From Vandiemenella viatica (lineage: Eukaryota > Arthropoda > Insecta > Orthoptera > Morabidae): 64,000 bases of DNA. The notes below the pieces were generated by a model that saw only the letters and a list, made by a program, of their open reading frames with translations, searched no databases and was not told the DNA's origin. The stretch lies in contig JARYHS010013631.1 of assembly GCA_031002005.1 (NCBI GenBank), positions 62,617,832 through 62,681,831 on the forward strand, written 5' to 3'. Numbering within the stretch: position 1 is the stretch's first letter; the number at the start of each line of letters is the position of its first letter. Positions 46,888 through 56,649 of the stretch are shown one piece after another. Both the position numbers and the translations under genes were made by a program.

Positions 46888-47625
46888 TTAGGGTTGCCAA
46901 CCTTTTTTTGGAAAAATAAGAATAAATTTGTGTTCTGTATGGAAAAAGAATGGAGTACAATGTATACAGTACGTTTATTTTTTATGTTTTAACACAAGTT
47001 TTAATTTAATCTGTACAGTCTAAATTTAAATAAAAAAATATATGATGAGCTAATACTTTATTAAGTTGTGCAAAGATTTTTTTTAAAAAATTTTCCTGAC
47101 AGAAAAAACTCTTTCAGTGGATACAGATGTGGCAGGATCAGATAAAAGAAAGTATTTTAAATATATTTGGAAAACCTTAACTTTTATTGACTATATACTG
47201 CCATTTTTTGAGAAGTTGCAGAATCAGTAAAACTTTCATCATATACAAGTTTTCCATGCAACTCATTTAGCAGTATTTTTTCTTCTTATAAACTATCCAT
47301 AGAAATTTGCAGTTGATGCAGTTTTAAAGCTTCAGTAACACAAAAAATGTTCCTATTGAAATGGTGATTTTAAATTAATTTTTTTAGTGAGAATAACTAA
47401 TTTTTTTTGGTGGAATCAAAACATTTCTATAGATTAATAAATAACTTTGTCGTTCGGATACCGTTTTTGTATGTAAAAAGTCAAGTCGTGGTGTGTGAAT
47501 GTCTGTTGGCTAAAAAAAGGTATTTTATTGAACTCCATTAGTTGCATAGATTACAGGGTACTCCCACGTGAAATAGAGTACAATACCCTACAACACAGTA
47601 CGGATGGTGACCCTAACTACACTAT
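46888..47625 (-). mobile_element. hAT-type transposon remnant
   Basis: The left end AGTTAGGGTTGCCAACC and the complement of the right end (AGTTAGGGTCACCATCC) form short inverted termini. No clear 8-bp duplication remains. The minus strand carries a transposase C-terminus at the expected place near the left end. Confidence 0.6.
47085..47390 (-). pseudogene. hAT transposase C-terminus (dimerisation region)
   Basis: The minus strand gives KYFLLSDPATSVSTERVFS followed by VRKIF (about 47085-47178). This is the conserved SxxSERxFS core of the hAT C-terminal dimerisation domain. Upstream, in another phase, are VTEALKLHQLQISMDSL, a stop, then EEKILLNELHGKL and YDESFTDSATSQKMA. Two TAA stops and a frameshift break it. 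hAT transposases cut and paste with 8-bp duplications; the domain shown here holds the enzyme together as a multimer. No DDE catalytic region is visible, so only the 3' part of the gene survives. Placement beside hAT-like termini supports the call. Confidence 0.75.
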
Positions 47626-48039
47626 AGATCTTTTTATTTCTCTTCCAAAGACTTACTTATTAGAAGGAATGTCTCTTTTCATCTGAAACCAGTTTTCTGT
47701 GTTGATTTTTTCGTTAAAAAACCGGAACATTAATTTAATATGGAAGAAGGAACGATGGAAAGGTAAATGATTGAAAGTTGGTTTCTCATGGCTCCATCAA
47801 GTTTCACACCTGCGAAGGTTACATTAAAAAATAACAGTAATAAATTAAAAGATGTTAGCGGTGTCTTCAGGGAGATAGAACTGTGAAAATTTTAAGTAAC
47901 TATTCAAATAAAATTACTGTAGCTCTGATTCCTCAACACAATGTGACTAAAGAAGCAGAAAAAATGTTTCAGGCAACTGAGATGAACAATACGTAGACCA
48001 CGAAGAATGAAGTTATCCCAGTTATAACTGGTTCTTAGG
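47626..48039. other. unidentified stretch
   Basis: No supported feature. Confidence 0.5.
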
Positions 48040-49015
48040 ATTACATCTCAGGTTTTTTGTACACATGCTGATTACGACTATAGAGTCAAGAAGGAATTGT
48101 CTATTCTAGATTTGAAATGTAGAAAATTTGACGATAAACTCCACTGGGCTGGACATTATGGGCATATTGTAGGAAAACGTTCAAAATAGTTCACTTATTG
48201 AAGAGAGTGATGAGGGGACTTACCAGAGAACTGAGGAAATTGGGTTACAAAACTTTGGTCACCCCATTGCTTGGATTTGGTGGTGTAATATGGAACCCGT
48301 ATTTTGGGTATCAAATACAGGAGCTGGAAGGGGTACAAAGAAGGGCTGCTAGATTAAAGTCTGAAAATTACCACAGAATACAATCAATAACTGAAATAAT
48401 AAAATAGCTGGATGGAATTCATTAGAAGATTTTTTTTGATTACGCCTTGTCGACGTCGAGGTCATTAGAGGCGCAATAGGACTGGGGTAAGGAATTGAAA
48501 GGAATTAGGCCACGGCCTTTTAAAGGAAGCATCTCGGCATTCACCTGGAGTGATTTGGGGAAACAGTTGAAAATCCAAATGTGGATGGCCGGATGGTGAA
48601 TCAAACCCTCGTCCTTCCGAATGCGAGGCCAGATCGTTACCACTCACGTTCGGCATTGGAAAATACGAGGATAATGTGTAGAGTGGTGAGAATGTATAAA
48701 GTGTATATAGGTGATGAGGCGTGGAAAGATATTGGTGGAAGAATTAATAGTGACGCACTGAAGGAAAAAGATGATCATGAACACAAACTGGCATCCGATT
48801 TCGGGCATAAGAGTGTGGGAAATTTTACTTTCGTAGGGAGTGTTTGGAATGAATAATCAAGGGAAGTAATGAATAATTTACCAAAAACGTTGAGAGAATA
48901 TAAAATTAAAAATCGTAGAGGGCAAAACTAGGCGAATAGGAGAAAGGGAAAAATTGGTGTGTTGGGAAATTGCCACTGGAGCCTGCGCTCCATCTCAGTA
49001 AAATTAAATGAAATT
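48040..49015 (+). pseudogene. LINE ORF2 C-terminal remnant (CR1/Jockey type), split by a SINE
   Basis: The plus strand gives HIVGKRSK (near 48166), then MRGLTRELRKLGYKTLV, then VIWNPYFGYQIQELEGVQRR (near 48290-48350), and AGWNSLE just before the SINE at 48430. After the SINE it resumes with TRIMCRVVRMYKVYIGDEAW (near 48660), a DHEHKL segment, GNFTFVGSVWNE, a stop, and then MNNLPKTLREYKIK. This is the standard C-terminal order of CR1-like ORF2 proteins (VWxPY..x..LExVQRRAAR, then a late LP..LxxFK). It is followed by a 3' end (GAGCCTGCGCTCCATCTCAG, AAATTAAATGAAATTAAAA). Reading frames shift at least twice and stops occur. The reverse transcriptase core is absent. The SINE is a later insertion, flanked by CATTAGAAGA and CATTGGAAAA, a diverged duplication. 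Confidence 0.78.
48430..48655 (-). mobile_element. SINE-2 inserted in a LINE, full length
   Basis: From the left: T8 (tail), GATTACGCCTTGTCGACGTC (tail complement), the body complement with GGCATTCACCTGGAGTGATT, and the head complement. In sense the head reads GTGAGTGGTAACGATCTGGC and a B-box-like GGTTTGATTCACC. LINE coding sequence lies on both sides. Confidence 0.88.
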
Positions 49016-49269
49016 AAAAACCCAACAAAAACAGTCTACTAAATTGAATATGTTGGAGATGGTTTTAGAAACGGAAACTCGTTAAGACTTTCTTTAACTC
49101 AGAGGATGGTAATGGAATGAATCCTGTAACCAGCTACTCTATGCCGAGAAGACCAATAATAATAAAACAGAAATAGTACACATGCCATAAAATATGTCTG
49201 ACGAGCTTTTGGTCGAGAGGGTTAAGTAATGTTAGAAGAAACATGGTCCGAGAGTGGATGAGTAACAAC

Positions 49270-49400
49270 GAACTGGAACAAATTGGGCCTTGGCCTTTTG
49301 AAGGAACCATCCCTTCATAGGCCTGGAGCGATTTCTGGAAACCATAGGAAACCGAAATCAGCATGACCGTAAGGAGAATTCGTAGAATTGCGTCCTCATT
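49270..49400 (-). mobile_element. SINE-2 body fragment
   Basis: GGGCCTTGGCCTTTTGAAGG, then AACCATCCCTTCATAGGCCT and GGAGCGATTTCTGGAAACC are the inverted body block. Head and tail are missing or unrecognisable. Confidence 0.7.
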
Positions 49401-49599
49401 TTGTCGGTGTTGATCCGCAAGCTGCGATATGTCGCAGAGTTTCGCCGTGAACTAGATCCGAACTGTCGGCGAGCCGCGAGCTAAGCTCCTTATCTGCTGC
49501 AAAGCGCTCTAATCCGACCCCAGCACGGCTGCAGGGACCACTCGCACGGTAGTTAAGAAACACGTGCTGCCAGCGATTACACGGAAACAAATATTGTGT

Positions 49600-49800
49600 G
49601 GGCGAGCCTTCCTTGCGGTGGGACCCGGGTTCAATTACCCAATGAGTGAATACAGATTTCTGTATTTCACATTTAATCTAAATCACGGCAGGTGAATTCC
49701 AGGACCAGCTTACGCGTGATTTCATCTTCCTTTGGTGTCCATAACATTTTCCCGCCTCTAACGACCTTGCTTTCAACGAGCCGTTATGCCATAATTTTGG
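49600..49800 (+). mobile_element. SINE-2, old sense copy
   Basis: The head carries a B-box-like GGTTCAATTACC (near 49629). The diverged body follows (TAAATCACGGCAGGTGAATTC near 49679), then the tail CCCGCCTCTAACGACCTTGC and CAACGAGCCGTTATGCCATA. Order matches SINE-2 throughout. Confidence 0.65.
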
Positions 49801-49854
49801 TAGATGATGTAATTATTGGCAATAAAGAAAGTCAAAGAAAAATTTCCATGTGGC

Positions 49855-50036
49855 ATTAGTGTTCAGGGAGAAAAAAATCAGTATGCTACGATTTGCTGAT
49901 GACATTGTCTTGTTAGTAGAACGTGTTTAGGATACTGAGAAGTTACTGAATGGCATGAAAAAAATACTGAAGGAAGATTTTGGACTGAATATAAATCAAA
50001 TCAAGACAAAAGTGATACCAATACTAGTTCCATCAG
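49855..50036 (+). pseudogene. LINE reverse transcriptase core fragment
   Basis: One plus-strand phase reads SMLRFADDIVLLVERV, a TAG stop (about 49928), then DTEKLLNGMKKILKEDFGL and NINQIKTKVI. FADD at 49892-49903 is the catalytic motif of non-LTR reverse transcriptases, followed by the usual LNxxxxxxxxxxGLxIxxxKTK helix. Only about 60 codons remain. The fragment stops where a 31-bp duplication and the Penelope-like element begin, so the LINE was probably the target of that insertion. Confidence 0.8.
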
Positions 50037-50037
50037 C

Positions 50038-50099
50038 TTTCTTTATAATCAGAATGTCCAAAAAGGGCTTTCTTTATAATCAGAATGTCCAAAAAGGGC
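50038..50099. repeat. 31-bp direct duplication at the Penelope junction
   Basis: TTTCTTTATAATCAGAATGT plus CCAAAAAGGGC occurs twice in direct succession without change. The second copy abuts the truncated 5' end of the Penelope-like element. Confidence 0.9.
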
Positions 50100-50886
50100 T
50101 GATGGAACTTTGGGACACACGGTGTATAGGAAGCCAACGCAGACGGACCTGTACCTAAACGCGCACAGTCATCATCATCCGGCACAGCGCAAGACAGTAC
50201 TAACTACTCTTGTCCACAGAGCGCGGGCAATATGTGATAAAGACAGCCTTCCTAGTGAGTTAAAACATCTCCGTGATACCTTCAGAAAGAATGGGTACAA
50301 TGAACATCAGATACAGTTGGCATTCCGGGAAATGAAACGCAGGCCTGATAAACACGAAAATGGTCCACACGATAAATTAGCCTTCTTGCCGTACTCTGGC
50401 GCCACAACACCTAGGGTCGGAAGAGTCCTGGCAAGAAATGGCATTAAGACCATTTTTCTACCACCACCGAAATTGAGAAACATTTTGCGCTCTCCAAAAG
50501 ATGACCTTGCCCTTCGTACACCCGGAGTTTACTGCATCCCGTGTGAATGTGGAAAGAAATACATCGGTCAGACCATACGGTGCGTACAACAACGTTGTTT
50601 GGAACACGCCCGACATGTTCGCCTGGGGCAAAAAGATAAATCAGCAGTGGCGGAACATAGTTTGACAGAAGGACATGGTTTCGATTTCGAAGCGACTAAG
50701 GTGCTAACACATGCGAAAGGCTTCTGAGACAGCGTCATTAAAGAAGCATTTGAAATTCGCCTCGCGTCTGATTTGGTTAACAGGGATTGTGAGTTCCAGA
50801 TAAGTGATGCATGGATTCCTGTTATTGAGGCTGCTCGTCACCAATGCTCTGCTTTTTGTGTTCCGCGGGCGTCTAATGACGTCTGA
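50100..50886 (+). pseudogene. Penelope-like RT C-terminus plus GIY-YIG endonuclease
   Basis: The frame enters open at the truncation and reads HTVYRKPTQTDLYLNAHSHH, then RARAICD. This is the thumb region that follows the catalytic core in Penelope-like reverse transcriptases. A basic linker with PPPKLRNIL follows. The GIY-YIG nuclease comes next: GVYCIPCECGKKYIGQT at about 50524-50574 (both halves of the signature motif), then RCVQQRCLEHARHVR with the catalytic Arg region, AVAEHS, and GHGFDFE. A TGA at 50725-50727 stands where relatives have Trp (GFWDSV). The same frame then stays open to TGA at 50884-50886, so one substitution interrupts the nuclease near its end. The catalytic YADD part is lost by 5' truncation. 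These proteins nick DNA and prime cDNA synthesis there; this copy cannot. Confidence 0.88.
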
Positions 50887-51060
50887 GATGCTGCTAGGCA
50901 ACATAACAACGTCTGTCGTTGCCATGCCAGTTTACAAACAACACGCTCAAGGCTGACTTCAAGCCAGACTTCAAGACTTACAACTACACCTGAAGATGGC
51001 GACGGAGAATAAAGTAGCCGGAATATTGTGTATTAATAATAATATTACTCAGTTTGTTTC
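50100..51060 (+). mobile_element. Penelope-like element, 5'-truncated
   Basis: The surviving part starts within the reverse transcriptase thumb and runs through the GIY-YIG endonuclease to an untranslated 3' part. That part has ACACCTGAAGATGGCGACGG (50987-51006) and a TATTAATAATAATATTACTC AT-rich tail. CCTGAAGATGGC-type sequence beyond the stop is a feature I associate with arthropod Penelope-like elements. The exact right end is not defined. Confidence 0.82.
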
Positions 51061-51905
51061 CCGAGAAACGTTTATAAATATTCCAGATTGTTGATGACGT
51101 TAAAATCCAGAACAGGTAGGCCTACATCGGAACGTATATAACGGCGGAAAGAAGGCGGGAGTAGATAAAACGTGCCATAGCCAAACCTACATTAGGAAAT
51201 AACATTATTACTGTCAGATAAAATTTGTTTTATTTATTAAACTGTAATGTGAAAGGTTGAAGTGTGTGTACTGCACCTATTGCTTGAAGCTTCATGTGAA
51301 CTGAGCGGTGTAAATATGTTCCACGAAATTTTCGGATAAACACTATATTTTTTTCAATATATTTTAATTCATTGACAGAAATTTAAGGAAATTGAAGAAC
51401 TAATAATAAGTTAAGTGTAATGCTAAAATCTCAAGTTGTCGAAGAAATTATTTGAAGTTAAACCTGACCGAACCAGTTCAAAATTTTTATCTCAGCACCT
51501 GGCGACCGTGTTAAGTGGTAATAATGTCGATAAAGTGAGTCTAATTTATGAAAAAGGTTATCGAAGGCTGAGTTATCATTTATATTATTTCTAATTTTTT
51601 TGTGAGGAACCATCTTTCTCCCATCATGCTTGACGAAAATCAATAAATGAGGATTCATTTTAAATATTAAGTTCTCCACTTTAAATCGTCATTAATGAAC
51701 GAAGGAATTTTTCGAAATTTAACCTGTATACGGTAAAATGAGCAATAAAAGTTACTGTTATGCGATAGTTCAGACTCAAATTGCTTGGCTTCGCTTGCGT
51801 CGATAAGAAGTGTTCGCATAACCGCTAGATAGTAACACCAGATACTGATAAACAGTATATGTGTTCTAGAGTAAGGGGCTTTTAAATATTTTTGTTTCTC
51901 TTAGG
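51061..51905. other. unidentified stretch
   Basis: No supported feature. A minus frame at 51458-51679 is unrecognised. Confidence 0.5.
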
Positions 51906-51913
51906 GACACATT

Positions 51914-52202
51914 CAGGGGCAGACGCAGAATTTTTGTTTGGGAGGGGCTTGAGCGGATTTTGGTTTGGGGGTGGGGCTTGGCTTAAGTGGATTTTTGTTG
52001 GGGGGACTTGCCTTTAGTGGATTTTGGCTTTTGGGGGGGGGGGCTTGACTCGGGTAAAAGGTAGTATTTATAGTCTCCTCGGATCTCAAATCCGTAGAGC
52101 TAAAAAAAAAAGTCTCCAGAATTACAATGTCGGGGACGGACCTAGATACTTTTGGGGGGAGGGCTTGAGCCCCCTAGCCCCCCCCCCCTGGATCCACCCC
52201 TG
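51914..52202 (+). mobile_element. hAT MITE (CAGGGGC family), complete
   Basis: It begins CAGGGGCAGACGCAGAATTT and ends CTGGATCCACCCCTG. GACACATT flanks both ends (51906-51913 and 52203-52210), a perfect 8-bp duplication as made by hAT transposases. The interior has repeated GGGGCTTG units and long G and C runs. Other copies lie at 45918 and, inverted, at 62028. Confidence 0.93.
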
Positions 52203-52210
52203 GACACATT

Positions 52211-52690
52211 TAATTGTTTATAATTGTTTCGTAAGCGTTGTGAGTGTTTTACTACGGTTCAGTTGACCAAAATGATGCTTCTTCTTTCATCTTACTGCAA
52301 ACTGCCAACCTCGCTATTCATCTTATATCATTCGCGAAATTTTTGCACCGGCCACCTAGTTGAAAATTAATTAATTAAAGCAACAACCAAAGATAATGTC
52401 TCAACACCTTGGATCTAGCCAGTCGGAGTCTATAAAATGTGATCAGGACACATAGCATGTTAACGATATTTGGAATGAAAACCATCGTAAACCATAATGT
52501 CCAGAGTTGGAGTAATACAGATTAATTGACTGTAAATAAATTTAAAAAAAGTGAGAAAATTTTTAATTGAGAATGACATACATTTGTGAGGAAGTAATCA
52601 AAATATAATCAGTAAGCAGATAATCTGAATGAGCCTCTAAACTAATATAAGTAAATTAAGGTAACATTCCAGTGTAAGATTTTTAAACTA
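52211..52690. other. unidentified AT-rich stretch
   Basis: No supported feature. Confidence 0.5.
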
Positions 52691-53503
52691 GCGGAGCGTG
52701 TTGTGAAGTGTTACGACTGGTAACGTAATGAAGGCGCGTGCTGGCGAGTCCACATCAGCAGTGGTACGGGCACGGCGCTCTCGTAAAACGGACAAGGGAA
52801 ACATAAAAGCGGCCCGGTGCGGTAAACAAGCCGCGCGCAGTTGTGCTTACACGGCCGGTAACCGCTATACACCTAACACATCTGGAAATAACATCACCGG
52901 TTCACTTCAGGTCTCAGCTGTAAAGTTTGCGATCGCTCAGTCCAACCAGTGACGTCGGTAAATTAGAGACGATTATCTCACTACGCTACACTTACGACGC
53001 TGGGCAAAAACAAATATACCCGTGGCTTCGTCCACGTGCACTGTCTGTTGTTTTGCCGTTGGCTTGTATTTTTCAAGTTAAACTTCTTTCGGTACGATAG
53101 GGAGAAATTTTTTAGCGTTACGCGTTAAGTGCGCATGCGTCACAACGTTCTGCGCATGCGCACTCAACGTTCTGCGCATGCGCAGTGTGAATATATGTAT
53201 TTAATTATTATACCTAAAGTGTGGAGCAAGGGATATGGCGAGTTCCGCTACTGAACTCGTCCGCTCAAATGCCATCCTGACATACACGCTGTGCGCCCTG
53301 CTTTGAATTGACGAGGCTGTGGCGACCGATTGACTCCCGGGATAATGAGTTCCCCTCCACTATACCAACGGCTTCTTAGGAAGGCGGATCAGTAGGTGGA
53401 GTTCAGAGCACTCTCTTGCCTTTGTGGCGGAAAACTACCACTTGACTTACAGGTCAACGGCATAGAAGTCCTCAACGACAAAGTGCAGGAGCAACTAGTA
53501 TTA
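52691..53503. other. GC- and CpG-rich block, no recognised gene
   Basis: In contrast to its AT-rich surroundings, this block is rich in CG dinucleotides. It contains a basic 74-codon plus frame (52728-52952) of unknown nature and the NRF-1-like palindromes at 53130-53184. It could be the promoter or first exon of a host gene, or a decayed GC-rich element. Confidence 0.4.
53129..53186. promoter_or_regulatory. cluster of three NRF-1-like palindromes
   Basis: GTGCGCATGCGTC (53130-53142) and two perfect 12-base palindromes TGCGCATGCGCA (53151-53162 and 53173-53184) are spaced 22 bp apart. CAACGTTC precedes the last two. The motif equals the consensus bound by NRF-1 and, in flies, its relative Erect wing. 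Function here is inferred only. Confidence 0.5.
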
Positions 53504-53848
53504 AGCTGCGTTCCCACGATCTCTTGTAACGGAGGCGGCACCTCATTAGCTGAAGTGTAGGGACGATCGCGCGCTGCAGGTTAGGCCTGCGCCTACCTCG
53601 GCACAACATCCTCACCACGTTGCCTAGTGTCGTTTGGCACAGAACACTTTACAGCAACAGAAGGGGTGCGCACCGCAGCTGCAAACAGATGGCAACAGCG
53701 TACCACTACGCACGCCTGTGATGTTTACCGACACAGAGTGGCTAGCTGCGTCTCATCCCCGCTAGCAGGGGCGGCCCTGTTCCCATGGCATGTGGTTAAG
53801 TATTCGTCCCGTCCCGCCTTCGTTACAAGACGTCGTGGGAACGCGGCT
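53504..53848. mobile_element. GC-rich MITE, copy 2
   Basis: The same TIRs and interior as 45477-45838: GCTGCGTTCCCACGATCTCT on the left and GTTACAAGACGTCGTGGGAA on the right. The shared core includes CACGTTGCCTAGTGTCGTTT. Flanks TTA and ATA do not match exactly. Left TIR has mutated in the GGGACGGGACG tract. Confidence 0.85.
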
Positions 53849-55098
53849 ATATATATCTAACTGTTGGGAAGGCGGATGAAGGCGGCAGCAGTCTTATTGA
53901 TCTCCAGACGTCGTAGTCTTTACGCCACCGGGCTAAATCTATTAAAACTGTCAAGGATCGTGTGATCGTTGCTGTGCACCAACAGTTCCACGTTAGAAGA
54001 TCTCACGCACAGATGTTTTTTGAACATCAACATAGGAGATAAGTAAATTGACATTGAATACTTGAAAACGAGTGAATGCCTTGATGATGATGATGAAACT
54101 GTATCAAAAATTTTAAAGCTTAAATTACTTTAATACTCACTGTAAATCACATGACAACGTGCGACGGTATATATTTTTTGTTTTGAGCCAGAAAACTGCA
54201 TTCAGCACGTCATTCTCGACGGGCTTATTAACTGATTAGCATATTAACAAATATTGATTCTAAGATCGGCTATCAGATAATTTTGTCCAAGATTTTCTTC
54301 GTTATAAAAGCTCTAAACACAAAACAGACTAATTCTAGATGCAATACTGTATAATCTAGTGAAATGTGATTAATTTTTTAATACTTTTCTTTTGTTTACG
54401 GGAATAACTTGTACAAAAAAAGCCACTCAGAAAAAAAATACAATTAATAAACAGTCAAGTTACTCTTCTTGCGCGAGTTTGCACACTAGTTGTTTTTTTA
54501 TTTTGCTACCAGCCTATTTTTAGTCATTAATGATGTGGCATCTTTAGAGTAATGGAAATCTGATGAATTCTCAAGAAAGCTTTAGTCACTACGGTTGTTT
54601 CAATGGTGGGTTGGTGATCCAATTTTAATGGAGGGAAGTTAAGTGTTACAATCTATTTGAGAAACGTGTTCTGCGCAATAAGAGTTGTTTTTCTTCCTTT
54701 TTGGCTTTTAAATTTTCAGTGCTAATAAAACTCTAGTTTTGTTACTGTCGCATCGTGTAATGGTGTCATTGTGTTTGTAACGCCGAAGAGACGCGCCCGG
54801 CCTTCGTTGACGGGTTACAACCACCACAGATGGAACTCTAACTCGAGACTATGCTCGTTATTTAATAATAGTTCTATTTAATTATGCATCCGTGAAGAAC
54901 TGAATTGCCAAAACACTGAAAGAAAAATATGTCATGCGATTAAATTAACATTTTAATTATTACTTGCATTTTATTAATTTATATTAATTCGATGTAAATT
55001 GTTTGGTAATATTTTTCGTCCACAGATATCAATATTGTTATACATGTGGCTCGGGTCAGGAATGAAACTAATATTACGTGGCCTAAAGTAAAATGCTA
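53849..55098. other. unidentified stretch
   Basis: AT-rich sequence with no supported gene or element. Confidence 0.5.
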
Positions 55099-55346
55099 AT
55101 AGAGGAAAAGGTCCAAAAACGGGCTACAACTTTCATTTTGGTACATACCTGCTCATTTAAAATGGATAATTTTGGTGTCACTTACTTTTAAAAACATTCC
55201 TTAAGGTGATATGTGGGTTCAAAACGTCAATGACCAGATTTAGTTTTCCTAAATCATAAGCTTAATAAAATACAGTAATATGACTGATTTTCAAGACGTG
55301 GTCCAAGAACGGGCTACTTGTATAAAAAAGGGAAATTTACTACTAT

Positions 55347-55715
55347 CATTATTACTCCGCGATTCACTAAACGTGGATGGCAGAGGCTGCATTTCACCTA
55401 CCTTAACGTGTAACCATTTGCATGGGAAGGAATATACGGGATCTACCAGGAGCCGCCAATGGACTATTTTGAGGAACCATTCCGGCATTCGCCAGATCAG
55501 GATGGCCAGAACGGTTTATAGAGACCTACTCCTATCGGACTCTAAGTTTTCTCGCTCGATAAATCCTTCCTATTCCATTCCCTAATCGCTCGTGGAAAAA
55601 ATGAGTATAGAAAATAATGAATATAGAAATGAATCGGTTCAGGTTCTTATTTCTCTTATTTTTTCGGTCATTCCTCGACATGAATGTTACTGGTAGTAAT
55701 GATTATATCGAAATA
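55347..55715 (-). mobile_element. LINE 3' end, truncated copy (same family as 56650)
   Basis: On the minus strand this holds the last part of ORF2 (SRNDRKN-like and REIRT, broken) and the 3' untranslated region, ending CGCGGAGTAATAATGATAG. It matches the copy at 56650-58034 block by block. The 5' end is cut off at about 55715. Confidence 0.8.
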
Positions 55716-55860
55716 AATACAAAATATGCACAAAATTTTGTTTAAAAACTTTATTTACCTTGAAATTTGGCGAAAAAAATATTTTCTTCATTTTTTTCTT
55801 GCGGAAGTCACAGTTGTACTCCTTGTTTTCCATTCCAGCACATTCAGAATGTGCTCAACC

Positions 55861-56191
55861 CAGGGGCGTAGGTACCATAGGGCTAGGCGGTGCAGTGCAC
55901 CGGGGCCCCTACGCTCAGGAGGCCCCCAAGCATTCCTCAGAGGGCCCCCGAGCGCACCTCTGGTGGCCCAAAGCGCAATTCAGAGGGCCCACGGGCCTTC
56001 ACAGCAAACTGGCGACCTTTTTTTTATAGCTCTAACATCGTCTAAGGGGCCCCTGAGACACAGGGAGCCCCAAGCACAGCTTAGGGGCCCCTACCAGCAA
56101 CACAAAGCAAAACAAGAGATCGCCCATCTTGCCTGAGGGCCCAAAATAAATTTTTTTCACCGGGGCCCTTGTTGGACTAGCTACGCCACTG
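55861..56191. mobile_element. hAT MITE (CAGTGGCGTAG family), complete
   Basis: It begins CAGGGGCGTAG and ends CTACGCCACTG. GCTCAACC flanks both ends (55853-55860 and 56192-56199), a perfect 8-bp hAT-type duplication. The interior has repeated GGGCCCC motifs. Open frames through it (55726-56136) come from these repeats and are not genes. Confidence 0.93.
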
Positions 56192-56199
56192 GCTCAACC

Positions 56200-56649
56200 T
56201 TCACACTTATAACATTGAACACGTACTTCCTCACTAACATCATCTGAAATGAATCGATCACAGAAAATGCATGCTGCATTGCCGTAACCACGATTACCCC
56301 CAGAGGAATCGGCAACTCGTTATCGCCATTTTCATCGTCAGCAGGAGTGTCCCTATGGTCTTCTTTCTAGTCCATTTAATCTCGCTGAGCTTTCCTAATT
56401 TTCAAATGTTGGATTCTTTTTCTTTGCTGGGGCACCTGATTGCACGTTAACAATCATCTGACTGTTATTCAAAGTTGTATGCTCCACACTTTTTTTTTAA
56501 TAATTCGTTGGAAGGAGATCCAGTAATGGTGGGGATCGGAGGTAACTAATCACTTTTGGACGTTGAAGCTTGAGGAGTTGGTAGTTGATACGGGGTGCTG
56601 AAATCGTGGTGTTTACCTGTCAAGAGCTAGCCCGTTAGGGGGCGTCACA
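56200..56649. other. unidentified stretch
   Basis: No supported feature between the hAT MITE and the LINE. Confidence 0.45.

Noticed and set aside
55726..56136. 136-codon frame
   Set aside because: Most of it reads through the GGGCCC-rich interior of an hAT MITE whose ends and 8-bp duplication are clear.
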